DNA of 64,000 nt from Mycolicibacterium fallax. GTDB lineage: Bacteria > Actinomycetota > Actinomycetes > Mycobacteriales > Mycobacteriaceae. This document shows positions 41,558 through 49,330 of this stretch, piece after piece. Every line of letters starts with the position of its first letter. Position 1 is the stretch's first letter. A program made the translations under genes and the position numbers. The notes under the pieces are model-generated. The model had not been told where the DNA came from and made no database searches. It worked only from the letters and a program-made list of their open reading frames with translations. The stretch spans positions 3,100,001 through 3,164,000 of the forward strand of contig NZ_AP022603.1 in NCBI RefSeq assembly GCF_010726955.1, given 5' to 3'.

Positions 41558-43082
41558 GACGGCCCCGGAACGCCCGGATCACCACCGCGACGGCGATCAG
41601 CGTGAGCGCGATCGCGATGCCGGCCATCGGGGCGATACCCGAGTCGAACGCGGTGCGTGCCGAGTCCAGCAGTCGGGCAGCCATTTCCGGTGGCACCTCG
41701 TTCGCGACGGCCGTCGCGCCGCCGATGCTCTCGCCCGCCTGGGCGGCCGCCGGCTCGGAAAGTCCGTGCGGCAGTTCGATGTTCGAGCGGTACGACGCGG
41801 TCAGCACGGTGCCCAGGGTGGCGGTGCCGATCACCGCGCCCAGCTCGTAGGCGGTCTCCGACACCGCGGCGGCGGCCCCGGCCTTGGCCGGTGGTACCGC
41901 GGCGACGATGGTGTCGTTGGACACCGTCTGGGAAATCCCGACGCCGATCTCCAGGGTGACCAGCGACGCGATCACCGCGGCCACCGTCAGGTCGTTTCGG
42001 AACAGCAGGACCAGCGCGAAACCCGCTGCCACCAGAAGTAATCCGATGACGATCAGGCTGTGCGGGGCATACCGCTGGGCCAGCCGGACCACCGCGAGGC
42101 CGCCGATCACCGAGCACACCGCGCCCGGCAGCGTGACCAGTCCGGCCATCAGCGGCGGCAGACCGAGCACCAACTGCAGGTGCTGGGCGAGGAAGAACAG
42201 CAACCCGATCAGCCCGACCACCGACAGGAAGTTGGCCAGCACCGACGAACTGAACGGGGCGTAGCGGAACAGTCGCATCTCCAGCATCGGGGTCTCACTG
42301 CGGTTCTGCCGCCAGACGAACAGCGTCGTGGCGACCACACCGAGTCCGAAGGCGGCCAGTGCGATGCCGGTAAACCCTTCGTGGGCAACTGATTTGATCG
42401 CCCAGACGGATGGGGCCATGGCCAGCAGCGCCAGGGCGATGCTGATCGGGTCCAGCGGGCCCGGGTTCGGGTCGCGGGATTCGGGCACCAGCCGCGGCGC
42501 CAGCAGCAGCAGCGGCAGCAGGATCGGCACCGCCACCAGGAACACCGCACCCCAGTGGAAATGCTCCAGCAGGGCGCCGCCGGTGATCGGACCCAGTGCC
42601 GCACCCGCGGTGAAGCAGGACGCCCAGATGGCGATCGCCAACCGGCGGGCGGAGTCGTCGGTGAAGATGTTGCGGATCAGCGACAGCGTGGCGGGCATCA
42701 GCATCGCGCCGAATACCCCGAGCAGGGCCCGGGCGCCGACCAGCGCGCCCGCGGTGGGGGCGAACGCGGCGGCGGCCGAGACCGCGGCGAAGCCGGTCGC
42801 GCCGATCAGCAGCAACCGGCGGCGGCCGACGCGGTCGCCGAGGGCGCCCATCGGCACCAGCAGCGCGGCCAGCACCAGCGAGTAGGCGTCGACGATCCAC
42901 AGCTGGGTGGTCGCCGACGGCCGGAAGTCCTCGGCGATCAGCGGCAGCGCGAACGCCAGCACGGTGTTGTCGATGGCGATCAACAGCACCGGCAGCATCA
43001 GCACCGCCAGGGCCAGCCAGGCTCTGGCGGGGGTTGTGGTGGGGGTTGAGCTGGTCGCCACGGAGTCGAGGCGGGGGGACAT
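41541..43082 (-). CDS. MFS drug-efflux transporter, DHA2 (EmrB/QacA) type, 14 TM
   Basis: 513-residue proton-coupled efflux pump of the 14-helix family. Visible are motif D1 VLLIAIDNTVLAFALPLI, motif A GALGDRVGRRRLLLIG and motif C GAALGPITGGAL. A second half ends in a final helix (GIAIALTLIAVAVVIRAF). Substrate not determinable. It is 96 bp downstream of a TetR gene on the same strand, forming a regulator-pump operon typical of drug or toxin export. Confidence 0.9.
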   Translation of the reverse strand: MSPRLDSVATSSTPTTTPARAWLALAVLMLPVLLIAIDNTVLAFALPLIAEDFRPSATTQLWIVDAYSLVLAALLVPMGALGDRVGRRRLLLIGATGFAAVSAAAAFAPTAGALVGARALLGVFGAMLMPATLSLIRNIFTDDSARRLAIAIWASCFTAGAALGPITGGALLEHFHWGAVFLVAVPILLPLLLLAPRLVPESRDPNPGPLDPISIALALLAMAPSVWAIKSVAHEGFTGIALAAFGLGVVATTLFVWRQNRSETPMLEMRLFRYAPFSSSVLANFLSVVGLIGLLFFLAQHLQLVLGLPPLMAGLVTLPGAVCSVIGGLAVVRLAQRYAPHSLIVIGLLLVAAGFALVLLFRNDLTVAAVIASLVTLEIGVGISQTVSNDTIVAAVPPAKAGAAAAVSETAYELGAVIGTATLGTVLTASYRSNIELPHGLSEPAAAQAGESIGGATAVANEVPPEMAARLLDSARTAFDSGIAPMAGIAIALTLIAVAVVIRAFRGRPTVGP

Positions 43083-43178
43083 ACAGAAATCCTCTGAACG
43101 GGCGCGCCGGGTGGTGCGCTTGAAAAAGCTGATCGGGCCGCAACGGGCGCTGGGTGGTTTGAGTGGGGCGGGGTCGAG

Positions 43179-43739
43179 CTAGGTGGGGTTGATGAGGCCC
43201 TCCGTGAGGGTCGTCATGATGGCGTCGACCACCTCATGACGCGGGGTGCCGTCCTGGCGGGCGGCCTCGAAACCGGCTTCCAGCAGAGCCCAGAAGACTC
43301 GTCGCGCCCAGCCCGACGGGACCTTGGTGCGGCCCTCGGCGGCCCGGTGCAGGGCCTCGATGATGGCGTCGTCACCGGTGTCGAGGTGGGTCATCAGCTC
43401 GGCGTCCGACAGCACCAGCGGGTCGCCGTAGATGTGCGACACGACCGGGCCCAGGTCGAGCTGGGACTCCACCACCCGGCGCAGTGCGGCGACCGGCGGG
43501 CCGTTGGTCGGATCGGCGGCGTCGACGGCGGCGGTGCTGATCGCGTGCACGTGCACCGCGAGTGCGCGGATCAGGTCCGCGCGCTCCGGGAAGTAGCGGT
43601 GCAGGGTGCTGCGGCCGACGTGCGCGGCGGCGGCGATGTCGGCCAGCGGAGCGGCCGGATCTGCCGACAGTGCGGACATCGCGGCGTCGAGGATCGCCCG
43701 CCTGGTCCGCCCACGGGCACCGGTCTCCGGAAAGTTCAC
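43179..43739 (-). CDS. TetR-family regulator of the adjacent MFS pump
   Basis: 186-residue TetR-type regulator. Helix-turn-helix LADIAAAAHVGRSTLHRYF at about residues 32-50, then a helical ligand domain with SGWARRVFWALLEAGFEAAR. GTG 43739 gives MNFPETGARGRTRRAIL, a typical start. First gene of a two-gene unit with the pump. Inverted repeats directly upstream are candidate operators. Confidence 0.87.
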   Translation of the reverse strand: MNFPETGARGRTRRAILDAAMSALSADPAAPLADIAAAAHVGRSTLHRYFPERADLIRALAVHVHAISTAAVDAADPTNGPPVAALRRVVESQLDLGPVVSHIYGDPLVLSDAELMTHLDTGDDAIIEALHRAAEGRTKVPSGWARRVFWALLEAGFEAARQDGTPRHEVVDAIMTTLTEGLINPT

Positions 43740-43750
43740 GTATCGAAAAG

Positions 43751-43789
43751 TAGCACAACGTTGCTAAAATGGGACAGTAATACCCCATT
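43751..43789. promoter_or_regulatory. Two candidate operator elements upstream of the TetR-MFS unit
   Basis: TAGCACAACGTTGCTA (43751-43766) is an imperfect palindrome around AACGTT. AATGGG (43768-43773) and CCCATT (43784-43789) form a perfect inverted repeat with a 10-bp spacer. Both lie within 50 bp of the TetR start in an AT-rich patch, where a repressor would block the promoter. Inferred from symmetry only. Confidence 0.5.
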
Positions 43790-43847
43790 ATGACGGTGGC
43801 GTGGGTCACTATGCCGCCGTCCCCTCCCGGGGCCCGCCGCCCTTTCT

Positions 43848-44079
43848 GCGCCCAGCGCTCACCCTGGTACGCCGTCACCGGTGTGTCGTGTACGCAATTG
43901 CGCGCTGGGCGCGGGGTGGTTCGGCCAGCGCGCACTTCTGTACGCCGTCACCGGTGTGTCGTGTACGCAATTGCGCGCTGGGCACAGAAGGGGGCCCCAC
44001 AAGGGGGGCGGGCGCAGAAGGGGGCCCACAAGGGGGGGCGGGCGCAGAAGACAGGGGCCGCAGGGGGCCGCAATACGGG
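43848..44079. repeat. Intergenic palindromic and G-rich tandem repeats
   Basis: GCGCCCAGCGC (43848-43858) pairs with GCGCTGGGCGC (43902-43912). The 43-bp core TACGCCGTCACCGGTGTGTC... (43868-43910) recurs at 43941-43983, period 73. After it, a unit of about 29-30 bp containing GCAGAAGGGGGCC and ACAAGGGGGG recurs two to three times (about 43980-44060). There is no gene in 43740-44090 apart from the operator region. The core also shares two blocks with the hairpin near 31,288-31,340. Confidence 0.85.
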
Positions 44080-44090
44080 TGCGGGAGGGG

Positions 44091-45101
44091 TCAGTGCGCG
44101 GCGCGCCTGGCCCGGGCGGCCTCGTGCTGCAGCACGCTGGAGTTGTCCAGCATGATCTCCAGCATCCGCCGGAAGAACCGGGCCGGGTCCAGTTCGGCGG
44201 GCACCAGGTCGTGGCGCAGCGTCACCACCGGCAGCGCGGCCAGCTCGGCGTCGACGTCGACGGCGTGCGCGGCGTGCACGTCCTCGATCTCCGGCAGGTC
44301 GAACAGCCCGCCCGAGCCCCAGCCGTCGGGCTCGGCGTCGGGAGCCTGGGGGACCTCGGGAACAGCGGTGGCCTCCGGCGCGTCGTCGTCCCACTCCGGG
44401 ACGATCAGCGCGCAGGCATCGTAGGCGTCGTCCTCGCGGCCGAGCTTGACCAGCAGGTCGGTGATCCAGTCGAACTGCCGGCGTTCCTCGGTGTAGGCCG
44501 TCGAGCGCAGCGCGTAGACGAAGCCGAGCGCGGCCAGCGGGTGCCGCAGCGCCAGGTTCTTGGCGTCGCCGTAGGACTCCTCCACACGGTTGGCGGCGTT
44601 CTTGCCGAACGACGAGTCCATCCGCTTGGTCGAGATCAGCAGCTCGGGGCCGGTCTGCCAGCTCGACACGATCACGTCGACCTGCTTGAGGTAGTTCTTC
44701 CCGGCGATGCTCGCCGACGCCGTGCCGACCCCGCCGCTGCCGTCGCGCAGCCGGGCCAGCAGCTCGTCGCGGCCCATCCCCTTGGGGATGGCGCGGATGA
44801 ACGCCAGCACGTCGCGGTCCACCACCCGGGGCGGTTCGGCGCGCGGCCACACCGCATCGGGGTCCAGGCCGGCGCGGCGCAGCTCGTGGGCCACCCAGAC
44901 GTCGACGGCCAGCGCGGGCACCCCGGAGCGGGATTCGGCGCCGAGCCGGAGCGGGACCGCCAGCAGCCGGGCCAGCGTCGGGTAGTCGGGGGCGAAGCCG
45001 CCGTCGGGCTGCCACGGGTTGACCTCCCGCAACGTCGCGCGGGCCACGATGGCGTCGAACAGCGGCCAGGCCGCCGCCTTGGCGCTCGGTCTAGCCGCCA
45101 C
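44091..45101 (-). CDS. Putative type II restriction endonuclease
   Basis: 336-residue protein directly behind a DNA N6-adenine methylase, overlapping it by 11 bp, the layout of a type II restriction-modification pair. A PD-(D/E)xK-like core can be traced: QVDVIVSSWQTGPELLISTKRM (about residues 140-161), where the usual E-x-K is S-T-K. It is followed by SSFGKNAANRVEESYGDAKN, which resembles the SFGxNxxNRxEE block I recall from XhoI/PaeR7I-type enzymes. The N terminus (residues about 1-100) has no recognised motif. Target sequence unknown. ATG 45101 start. Confidence 0.7.
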   Translation of the reverse strand: MAARPSAKAAAWPLFDAIVARATLREVNPWQPDGGFAPDYPTLARLLAVPLRLGAESRSGVPALAVDVWVAHELRRAGLDPDAVWPRAEPPRVVDRDVLAFIRAIPKGMGRDELLARLRDGSGGVGTASASIAGKNYLKQVDVIVSSWQTGPELLISTKRMDSSFGKNAANRVEESYGDAKNLALRHPLAALGFVYALRSTAYTEERRQFDWITDLLVKLGREDDAYDACALIVPEWDDDAPEATAVPEVPQAPDAEPDGWGSGGLFDLPEIEDVHAAHAVDVDAELAALPVVTLRHDLVPAELDPARFFRRMLEIMLDNSSVLQHEAARARRAAH

Positions 45102-46710
45102 GGGACCGCCCGCGTGCCACCCGGCGGGCGGTCAGGTCGGCGTGGTCGGCGCGGATGGCCGCCAGCTGCCCCGCCGGCACCGCCGCCAGCAGCACCTCGT
45201 CGACGACGGCGACGGCCTCCAGTAGCCGGCCGGCCCGCAGCCGCGCGGCGACCCCGGGGCGCACCCGACGCAGCCCGGCGGCGTGCGCGCGCACCAACTC
45301 CGGGCCCGGAACCGGCAGGTGATCGGCCTCCCGCGGCTCGATCTTGAGCAGCCCGCCGCCGTAGGCCCGGCCGGCGGTCTCGGCGCCCAGCAGGGTGACC
45401 GAGTTCAGCGCGGCCAGCGGCAGCAGGTCTATCCCGTCGGCGCGCAGCTCGTCGCGCAAATACACCCCGTGCACCGAGTTGAGGTGATGGGCCCGCGCCC
45501 GGTTGCTGGTCAGCCGGGGGGTGTCGGCGTTCATGTAGGTCAGGAACAGGTCGGCCGGGCGCAGGTAGGGCACCCGCCACCACGGGCTGCGGACCCGGCA
45601 CTTGTAGGCCCGGTGCACGTCGAGGTTCTCCCCGGCCCGGATGTACGACCGCGCCGCCGCCGACGGCTCCCCGGCGGGCCGGAACAGGTAGCCGGCCGCG
45701 CCGCCGTCGCCGAGCTCGCGCCACGTTCCCGCGGTCAGCGACAGTCCGCGCAGGTGCCGGGAGCCCGGCGGGGACAGCGCGACGACGTCGTCGTCGGCCA
45801 GCCCGAGCGCGTCGACGCGGTCCGGGGACAGCGCGAAGAACCGGTTGTTGCCGGTGACCATGCCCAGGGTGGTCTCGCCCCAGTGCTGCAGCGGCGCGAA
45901 CCCGGCGCCCACCGCGTCGTCGAACGCCGCCTGCCCGGCCGCCGACATCAGCCCGCCCGACCACTTCGCGCCGCCGGCCGGCGGGGTCCAGCGCCGCGCG
46001 TCGCTGAGCCCGGTCAGGCCGTCGGCGTCGCGCACCTGCCACAGGTCCATGTGTCCGGCGCCGGGGCCGGCGGGGGTGTAGCCGTCGGCCAGCAGCAGCA
46101 CGACCTCCTCCAACACGCCGGGGAACACCCGCTCCTGGAACAGCACCAGGCCGACCGCGGCGAAGTTGTCCATCAGAAACTGCCGCACCCCGGCGGCGTA
46201 GTTGACGCTGAGCAGCTCGGCTGGCAGCACCAGCGCCAACCGCCCGCCCGGCCGCAGCTGCCCGGCGGCGTGCACGGTGAACGCCGCCCACGACGACGCC
46301 AGCCGGGGCAGCGCCACCCCGGCGCGCAGCGCGGCCTCGCGGGACCGCGCCCGAGCCTCCCCGGTGAAGTCCTGGTAGCGGATATACGGCGGGTTGCCGA
46401 CGACCGCGTCGTAGTCGCCGAATTCGTTGTGGCAGAAGAAGTCCCGGGCGACCACGGTGGCCGTTATGCCGGCGTCGCGCAGGCCGCGCTGGGCCCGTCG
46501 GGCCGAGGCCGGATGGATCTCCACCCCGGTCAGCCGGCCGGTGTGCCCGGGCCGGGCCTGGTGCAGGAACACCGCCTCCCCGCAGGACGGCTCCAGCACG
46601 TCGTCGCCGGGGCGGCGCACCGCCCAGTCAAACAGGAAGCGGGCCACCGGTTCCGGGGTGAAGAACGCGCCGCGGGCCTTGCGGCGGGCGTCGTCATCTC
46701 CGGTGGGCAT
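45091..46710 (-). CDS. DNA N6-adenine methyltransferase (restriction-modification, gamma class)
   Basis: 539-residue type II modification methylase. Motif X-like GAFFTPEPVARFLFDWA comes first, then motif I VLEPSCGEAVFL (SAM) and motif IV VVGNPPYIRYQ. The long C-terminal part (about 230-539) is the probable target-recognition region with repeated Trp/Arg patches. The order is that of gamma-class enzymes with NPPY. ATG 46710 starts MPTGDDDARRK; an upstream in-frame ATG at 46740 is less likely. Protects sites cut by the neighbouring endonuclease (inference). Confidence 0.88.
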   Translation of the reverse strand: MPTGDDDARRKARGAFFTPEPVARFLFDWAVRRPGDDVLEPSCGEAVFLHQARPGHTGRLTGVEIHPASARRAQRGLRDAGITATVVARDFFCHNEFGDYDAVVGNPPYIRYQDFTGEARARSREAALRAGVALPRLASSWAAFTVHAAGQLRPGGRLALVLPAELLSVNYAAGVRQFLMDNFAAVGLVLFQERVFPGVLEEVVLLLADGYTPAGPGAGHMDLWQVRDADGLTGLSDARRWTPPAGGAKWSGGLMSAAGQAAFDDAVGAGFAPLQHWGETTLGMVTGNNRFFALSPDRVDALGLADDDVVALSPPGSRHLRGLSLTAGTWRELGDGGAAGYLFRPAGEPSAAARSYIRAGENLDVHRAYKCRVRSPWWRVPYLRPADLFLTYMNADTPRLTSNRARAHHLNSVHGVYLRDELRADGIDLLPLAALNSVTLLGAETAGRAYGGGLLKIEPREADHLPVPGPELVRAHAAGLRRVRPGVAARLRAGRLLEAVAVVDEVLLAAVPAGQLAAIRADHADLTARRVARGRSRGG

Positions 46711-46762
46711 GGCCAATATGGTGCCCGACGGGTGTGACAACCCCGCGTCGCCCCGCCGCCGG

Positions 46763-46966
46763 TTACTCCCGCGGACCGCGGCGGCGCTCCCAGCCGATCC
46801 AGACGATGCAGTAGAGCACCAGCCCGATGTTGATGACGATCCACAGCAGGTTGGATTGCAGCACCGCGGCGGTGAGCATGACCAGCACGGCGATCAGCGT
46901 GAACCCGGGAATCGCGTAGCGCAGCACGCCCCGGATCATACGAGACCGCGCTCGGTGGTCGTTCAT
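46763..46966 (-). CDS. Small two-helix membrane protein
   Basis: 67-residue protein with a basic N terminus (NDHRARSRMIRG), two hydrophobic helices (about 18-35 and 40-57) joined by QSNL and a basic end WERRRGPRE. Unknown function. ATG 46966 is the first reasonable start; ATG 46939 would shorten it by nine residues. No strong ribosome binding site, so the start is uncertain. Lies divergent from the molybdopterin oxidoreductase gene. Confidence 0.6.
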   Translation of the reverse strand: MNDHRARSRMIRGVLRYAIPGFTLIAVLVMLTAAVLQSNLLWIVINIGLVLYCIVWIGWERRRGPRE

Positions 46967-47078
46967 CCCGAAATCTGCGCGCCCTCTCAGATCCAGCAAA
47001 TGATCGGCGCGCAGCATCGTGGTTGATCGGCCGGTACCAGCCGGCCAGTCCCCCGGGGGTAGTGCGAAAGCTGACGAG

Positions 47079-48878
47079 ATGTTTCTGGATGAACGGCCCG
47101 TCACGGTCGGCGACGGCGCGGGGGCCCCGCCGCGACGGCCGGATCGCCGGCCGCCGGAGGCCCGGGGCCGGATTGATCTGGGCAGCTTCGGCGGCGGCAT
47201 CGCGCAGGTGCCGGCCCGGCTGCCGGCGCTGCGGCTGCGGCGGCGCTGGTTCGGCGCGCTGTGGCTGGTCGTGGCCGCGGTGATCGGGCTGCTGGTGCTG
47301 GTGCTGGTCGCCCGGCAGCTGCGCGACTACGCCTGGATGCAGGACTTCATCCGCCGCTATCCCGGCACCTCGACCAGCTACGCGCCCGCGGTGACGACCG
47401 GCTTCCCGGCCTGGCTGCGCTGGCAGCACTTCTTCAACGGGGTGCTGCTGATGTTCATCGTCCGCTCCGGGCTGCAGATCCTGGCCGACCATCCCCGGCT
47501 GTATCTGAACGCCGGCTGCCGCCCGGGCACCGAATGGCTGCGGCTGCGCGGGCCGGTGCCCGCGGACCGGATGGACAAGACCGACCCGGCGCGGGTGTGG
47601 ACGTCCAAGGACGACGCCGTCGCGCTGCCGGGCTGGCTGGGCGTCCCGGGATTCCGGCATTCCATCGGCCTGGCCCGATGGTGGCATTTCACCTTCGACC
47701 TGCTGTGGCTGCTCAACGGCGCGGTGTTCTACGTGCTGCTGTTCGCCACCGGCCAGTGGCAGCGCATCGTCCCGCAGTCCTGGACCGTGCTGCCGAACGC
47801 GGCCTCGACGCTGGTGCAGTACGCGTCGCTGCAATTCCCGGTCAACGCCGGGTTCACCAACTACAACGGGCTGCAATTGCTGGGCTACTTCAGCACGGTG
47901 TTCATCGCGGCCCCGCTGGCGCTGATCACCGGGCTGCTGCAGGCCCCGGCCGTCGCCGCCCGGTTCGGCACCGCCCGCGGGCCGTTGAACCGGCAGGTGG
48001 CGCGCAGCGTGCACTTCGGGGTGCTGGTGTGGATGGTGGCCTTCGTCGCCGGCCACGTGACGATGGTGCTGTGCACCGGGGTGGTCGGCAACCTCAACCA
48101 CATCGTGCTGGGCACCGACACCCAGGAGTACCGGGCGGTGATGCTGGCGGTGGCCGGGATCTGCACGGTGGCGCTGCTGTGGCTGCTGGCCACCCCGCTG
48201 ACCGTGCGCTACCCGCGGCTGGTGCAGCGCACCGGCCGCGCCGTCGTCGGCCCGATCAAGGAGTGGATGGAGCGGATCCACCCGCGGGCGACCTACCGGG
48301 AGCGCGACATCACGCCCTACCACTGGTCCAACGGCCGGCTGCCGGACAGCCCGCACTACCGCAGGCTGCGGGCCGGCGGCTGGGCCGACTACCGGCTGAC
48401 GGTCGGCGGCCTGGTCGCCCACCCGGTGCAGCTGTCCTACCGGGAACTGCTGGCACTGCCCAAGCACGAGCAGGTCACCGGCCACTACTGCATCCAGGGC
48501 TGGTCGGGCATCGCCAAGTGGGGCGGGGTGGCGATGGCCGACGTGCTGGACATCGTGCGGCCGTTGCCGACGGCGCGCTGGGTGGTGTTCACCTCGTTCG
48601 CCGACGGCGCCGAACCCGACACCGGCCGCTACTACGCCTGCCACCGCATCGCGCACATGCGCGAGCCGACCACGCTGCTGGCCTACGAGATGAACGGCGC
48701 CCCGCTCAGCGAGGTGCACGGCGCGCCGCTGCGGCTGCGCAACGAGCTGGAGCTCGGTTTCAAGATGGTGAAGTGGATCGAGTCGATCGAGTTCGTGGCG
48801 TCCATCGACGACGTCGGCTGGGGCCACGGCGGCTACAACGAGGACCACGAGTACTTCGGGTACCGGATGCCGATCTGA
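47079..48878 (+). CDS. Fusion of cytochrome b561-type membrane domain and SUOX/YedY-type molybdopterin oxidoreductase
   Basis: 599-residue membrane enzyme. After a Pro/Arg-rich cytoplasmic start, about six helices span roughly residues 57-370. They carry His residues placed as haem ligands (WLRWQHFF, RWWHFTFD, SVHFGVLVW, AGHVTMVL). The C-terminal domain (from about 410) is a sulfite-oxidase-type Mo domain; Cys471 in GHYCIQGWSG is the molybdenum ligand, with GGYNEDHEYFGYRMP at the end. In most bacteria the Mo protein (YedY/MsrP-like) and haem subunit (YedZ) are separate; here they are one chain with no Tat signal, so the Mo domain probably stays on one face of the membrane. Substrate unknown. 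The ATG at 47079 is a compromise; GTG 47019 would add 20 residues. Confidence 0.83.
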   Translation: MFLDERPVTVGDGAGAPPRRPDRRPPEARGRIDLGSFGGGIAQVPARLPALRLRRRWFGALWLVVAAVIGLLVLVLVARQLRDYAWMQDFIRRYPGTSTSYAPAVTTGFPAWLRWQHFFNGVLLMFIVRSGLQILADHPRLYLNAGCRPGTEWLRLRGPVPADRMDKTDPARVWTSKDDAVALPGWLGVPGFRHSIGLARWWHFTFDLLWLLNGAVFYVLLFATGQWQRIVPQSWTVLPNAASTLVQYASLQFPVNAGFTNYNGLQLLGYFSTVFIAAPLALITGLLQAPAVAARFGTARGPLNRQVARSVHFGVLVWMVAFVAGHVTMVLCTGVVGNLNHIVLGTDTQEYRAVMLAVAGICTVALLWLLATPLTVRYPRLVQRTGRAVVGPIKEWMERIHPRATYRERDITPYHWSNGRLPDSPHYRRLRAGGWADYRLTVGGLVAHPVQLSYRELLALPKHEQVTGHYCIQGWSGIAKWGGVAMADVLDIVRPLPTARWVVFTSFADGAEPDTGRYYACHRIAHMREPTTLLAYEMNGAPLSEVHGAPLRLRNELELGFKMVKWIESIEFVASIDDVGWGHGGYNEDHEYFGYRMPI

Positions 48879-48922
48879 CCGGGCGCCGGCGCGGGGATCC
48901 CGGGATGTGGGCCCAGAAACGA

Positions 48923-48966
48923 AAGAACCCGCCCTGTCCTGTTTGACCAGTTCAGAGCGGGTTCTT
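48923..48966 (-). terminator. Terminator of the former tRNA-Pro gene
   Basis: AAGAACCCGC (48923-48932) and GCGGGTTCTT (48957-48966) form a perfect 10-bp stem with a 24-nt loop. On the minus strand the stem is followed by a T-rich tail (TTTCGTTTCT). It lies 5 bp past the 3' end of the tRNA-Pro fragment, as expected for the original tRNA transcription unit. Confidence 0.7.
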
Positions 48967-48971
48967 CACTG

Positions 48972-49014
48972 TCGGGGTGGCGGGATTCGAACCCACGACC
49001 TCTTCGTCCCGAAC
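48972..49014 (-). repeat. Orphan 3' half of tRNA-Pro(CGG): island attachment site (att)
   Basis: The minus strand reads anticodon loop TTCGGGA (anticodon CGG, preceded by the matching G31), 3' anticodon stem CGAAG, variable loop AGGTC, T arm GTGGGTTCGAATCCCGC and acceptor end CACCCCGA. The 5' half (acceptor, D arm, 5' anticodon stem) is missing: beyond 49014 the sequence diverges. A copy running from the anticodon loop to the 3' end is the classic att core left by a tyrosine-integrase element. By orientation, the intact tRNA-Pro should be on the minus strand at the far right end of the element, outside this window. Confidence 0.82.
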
Positions 49015-49330
49015 CACGCCACCTGGGGTTTTGATGACGTTGGGTACGTTGGCCCGCGTAAGTTTTCCCAGCTCAGCTGCATTGGGTGGGTTGGCGCGCG
49101 CAGGAGTCGCGAAAATCTACTGCGGACTGCCTGCGGACTGAGACACCTTGGTGGTCAAGGCCGCCTTTGATTTACCGAGAGCGGGAACCTTGAAATCAGG
49201 ATGTCAGTTTGGACGCTTACTCGACGGGCTTGCAACACCAGATCACGACGGATCCGCAACCAAAGATCACGTCTGCGAATGGACCTCGCGTTCCTCGCAT
49301 TCCTCGCTTCCACTAGTAGTGCGTTGCTCC
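49015..49330. other. Gene-free island end with paired direct repeats
   Basis: No supported gene between the att site and the MmpL stop. CTGCGGACTG occurs twice with 11-bp spacing (49120-49129 and 49131-49140), a layout like integrase arm-type sites, though this is only suggestive. The rest looks like unconstrained lower-GC sequence. Confidence 0.4.

Noticed and set aside
43848..44079. CRISPR array
   Set aside because: Repeats are palindromic units with 73-bp spacing and only two copies, the G-rich units are tandem without unique spacers, and there are no cas genes.
46763..47200. Longer 145-residue version of the small membrane protein
   Set aside because: The first 78 residues are Arg/Pro/Ser-rich, overlap the start of the divergent Mo-enzyme gene and show no features; the hydrophobic part begins at 46966.
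48972..49014. Functional tRNA-Pro gene
   Set aside because: The 5' acceptor strand, D arm and 5' anticodon stem are missing; only the 3' half is present, so it is an attachment-site remnant.
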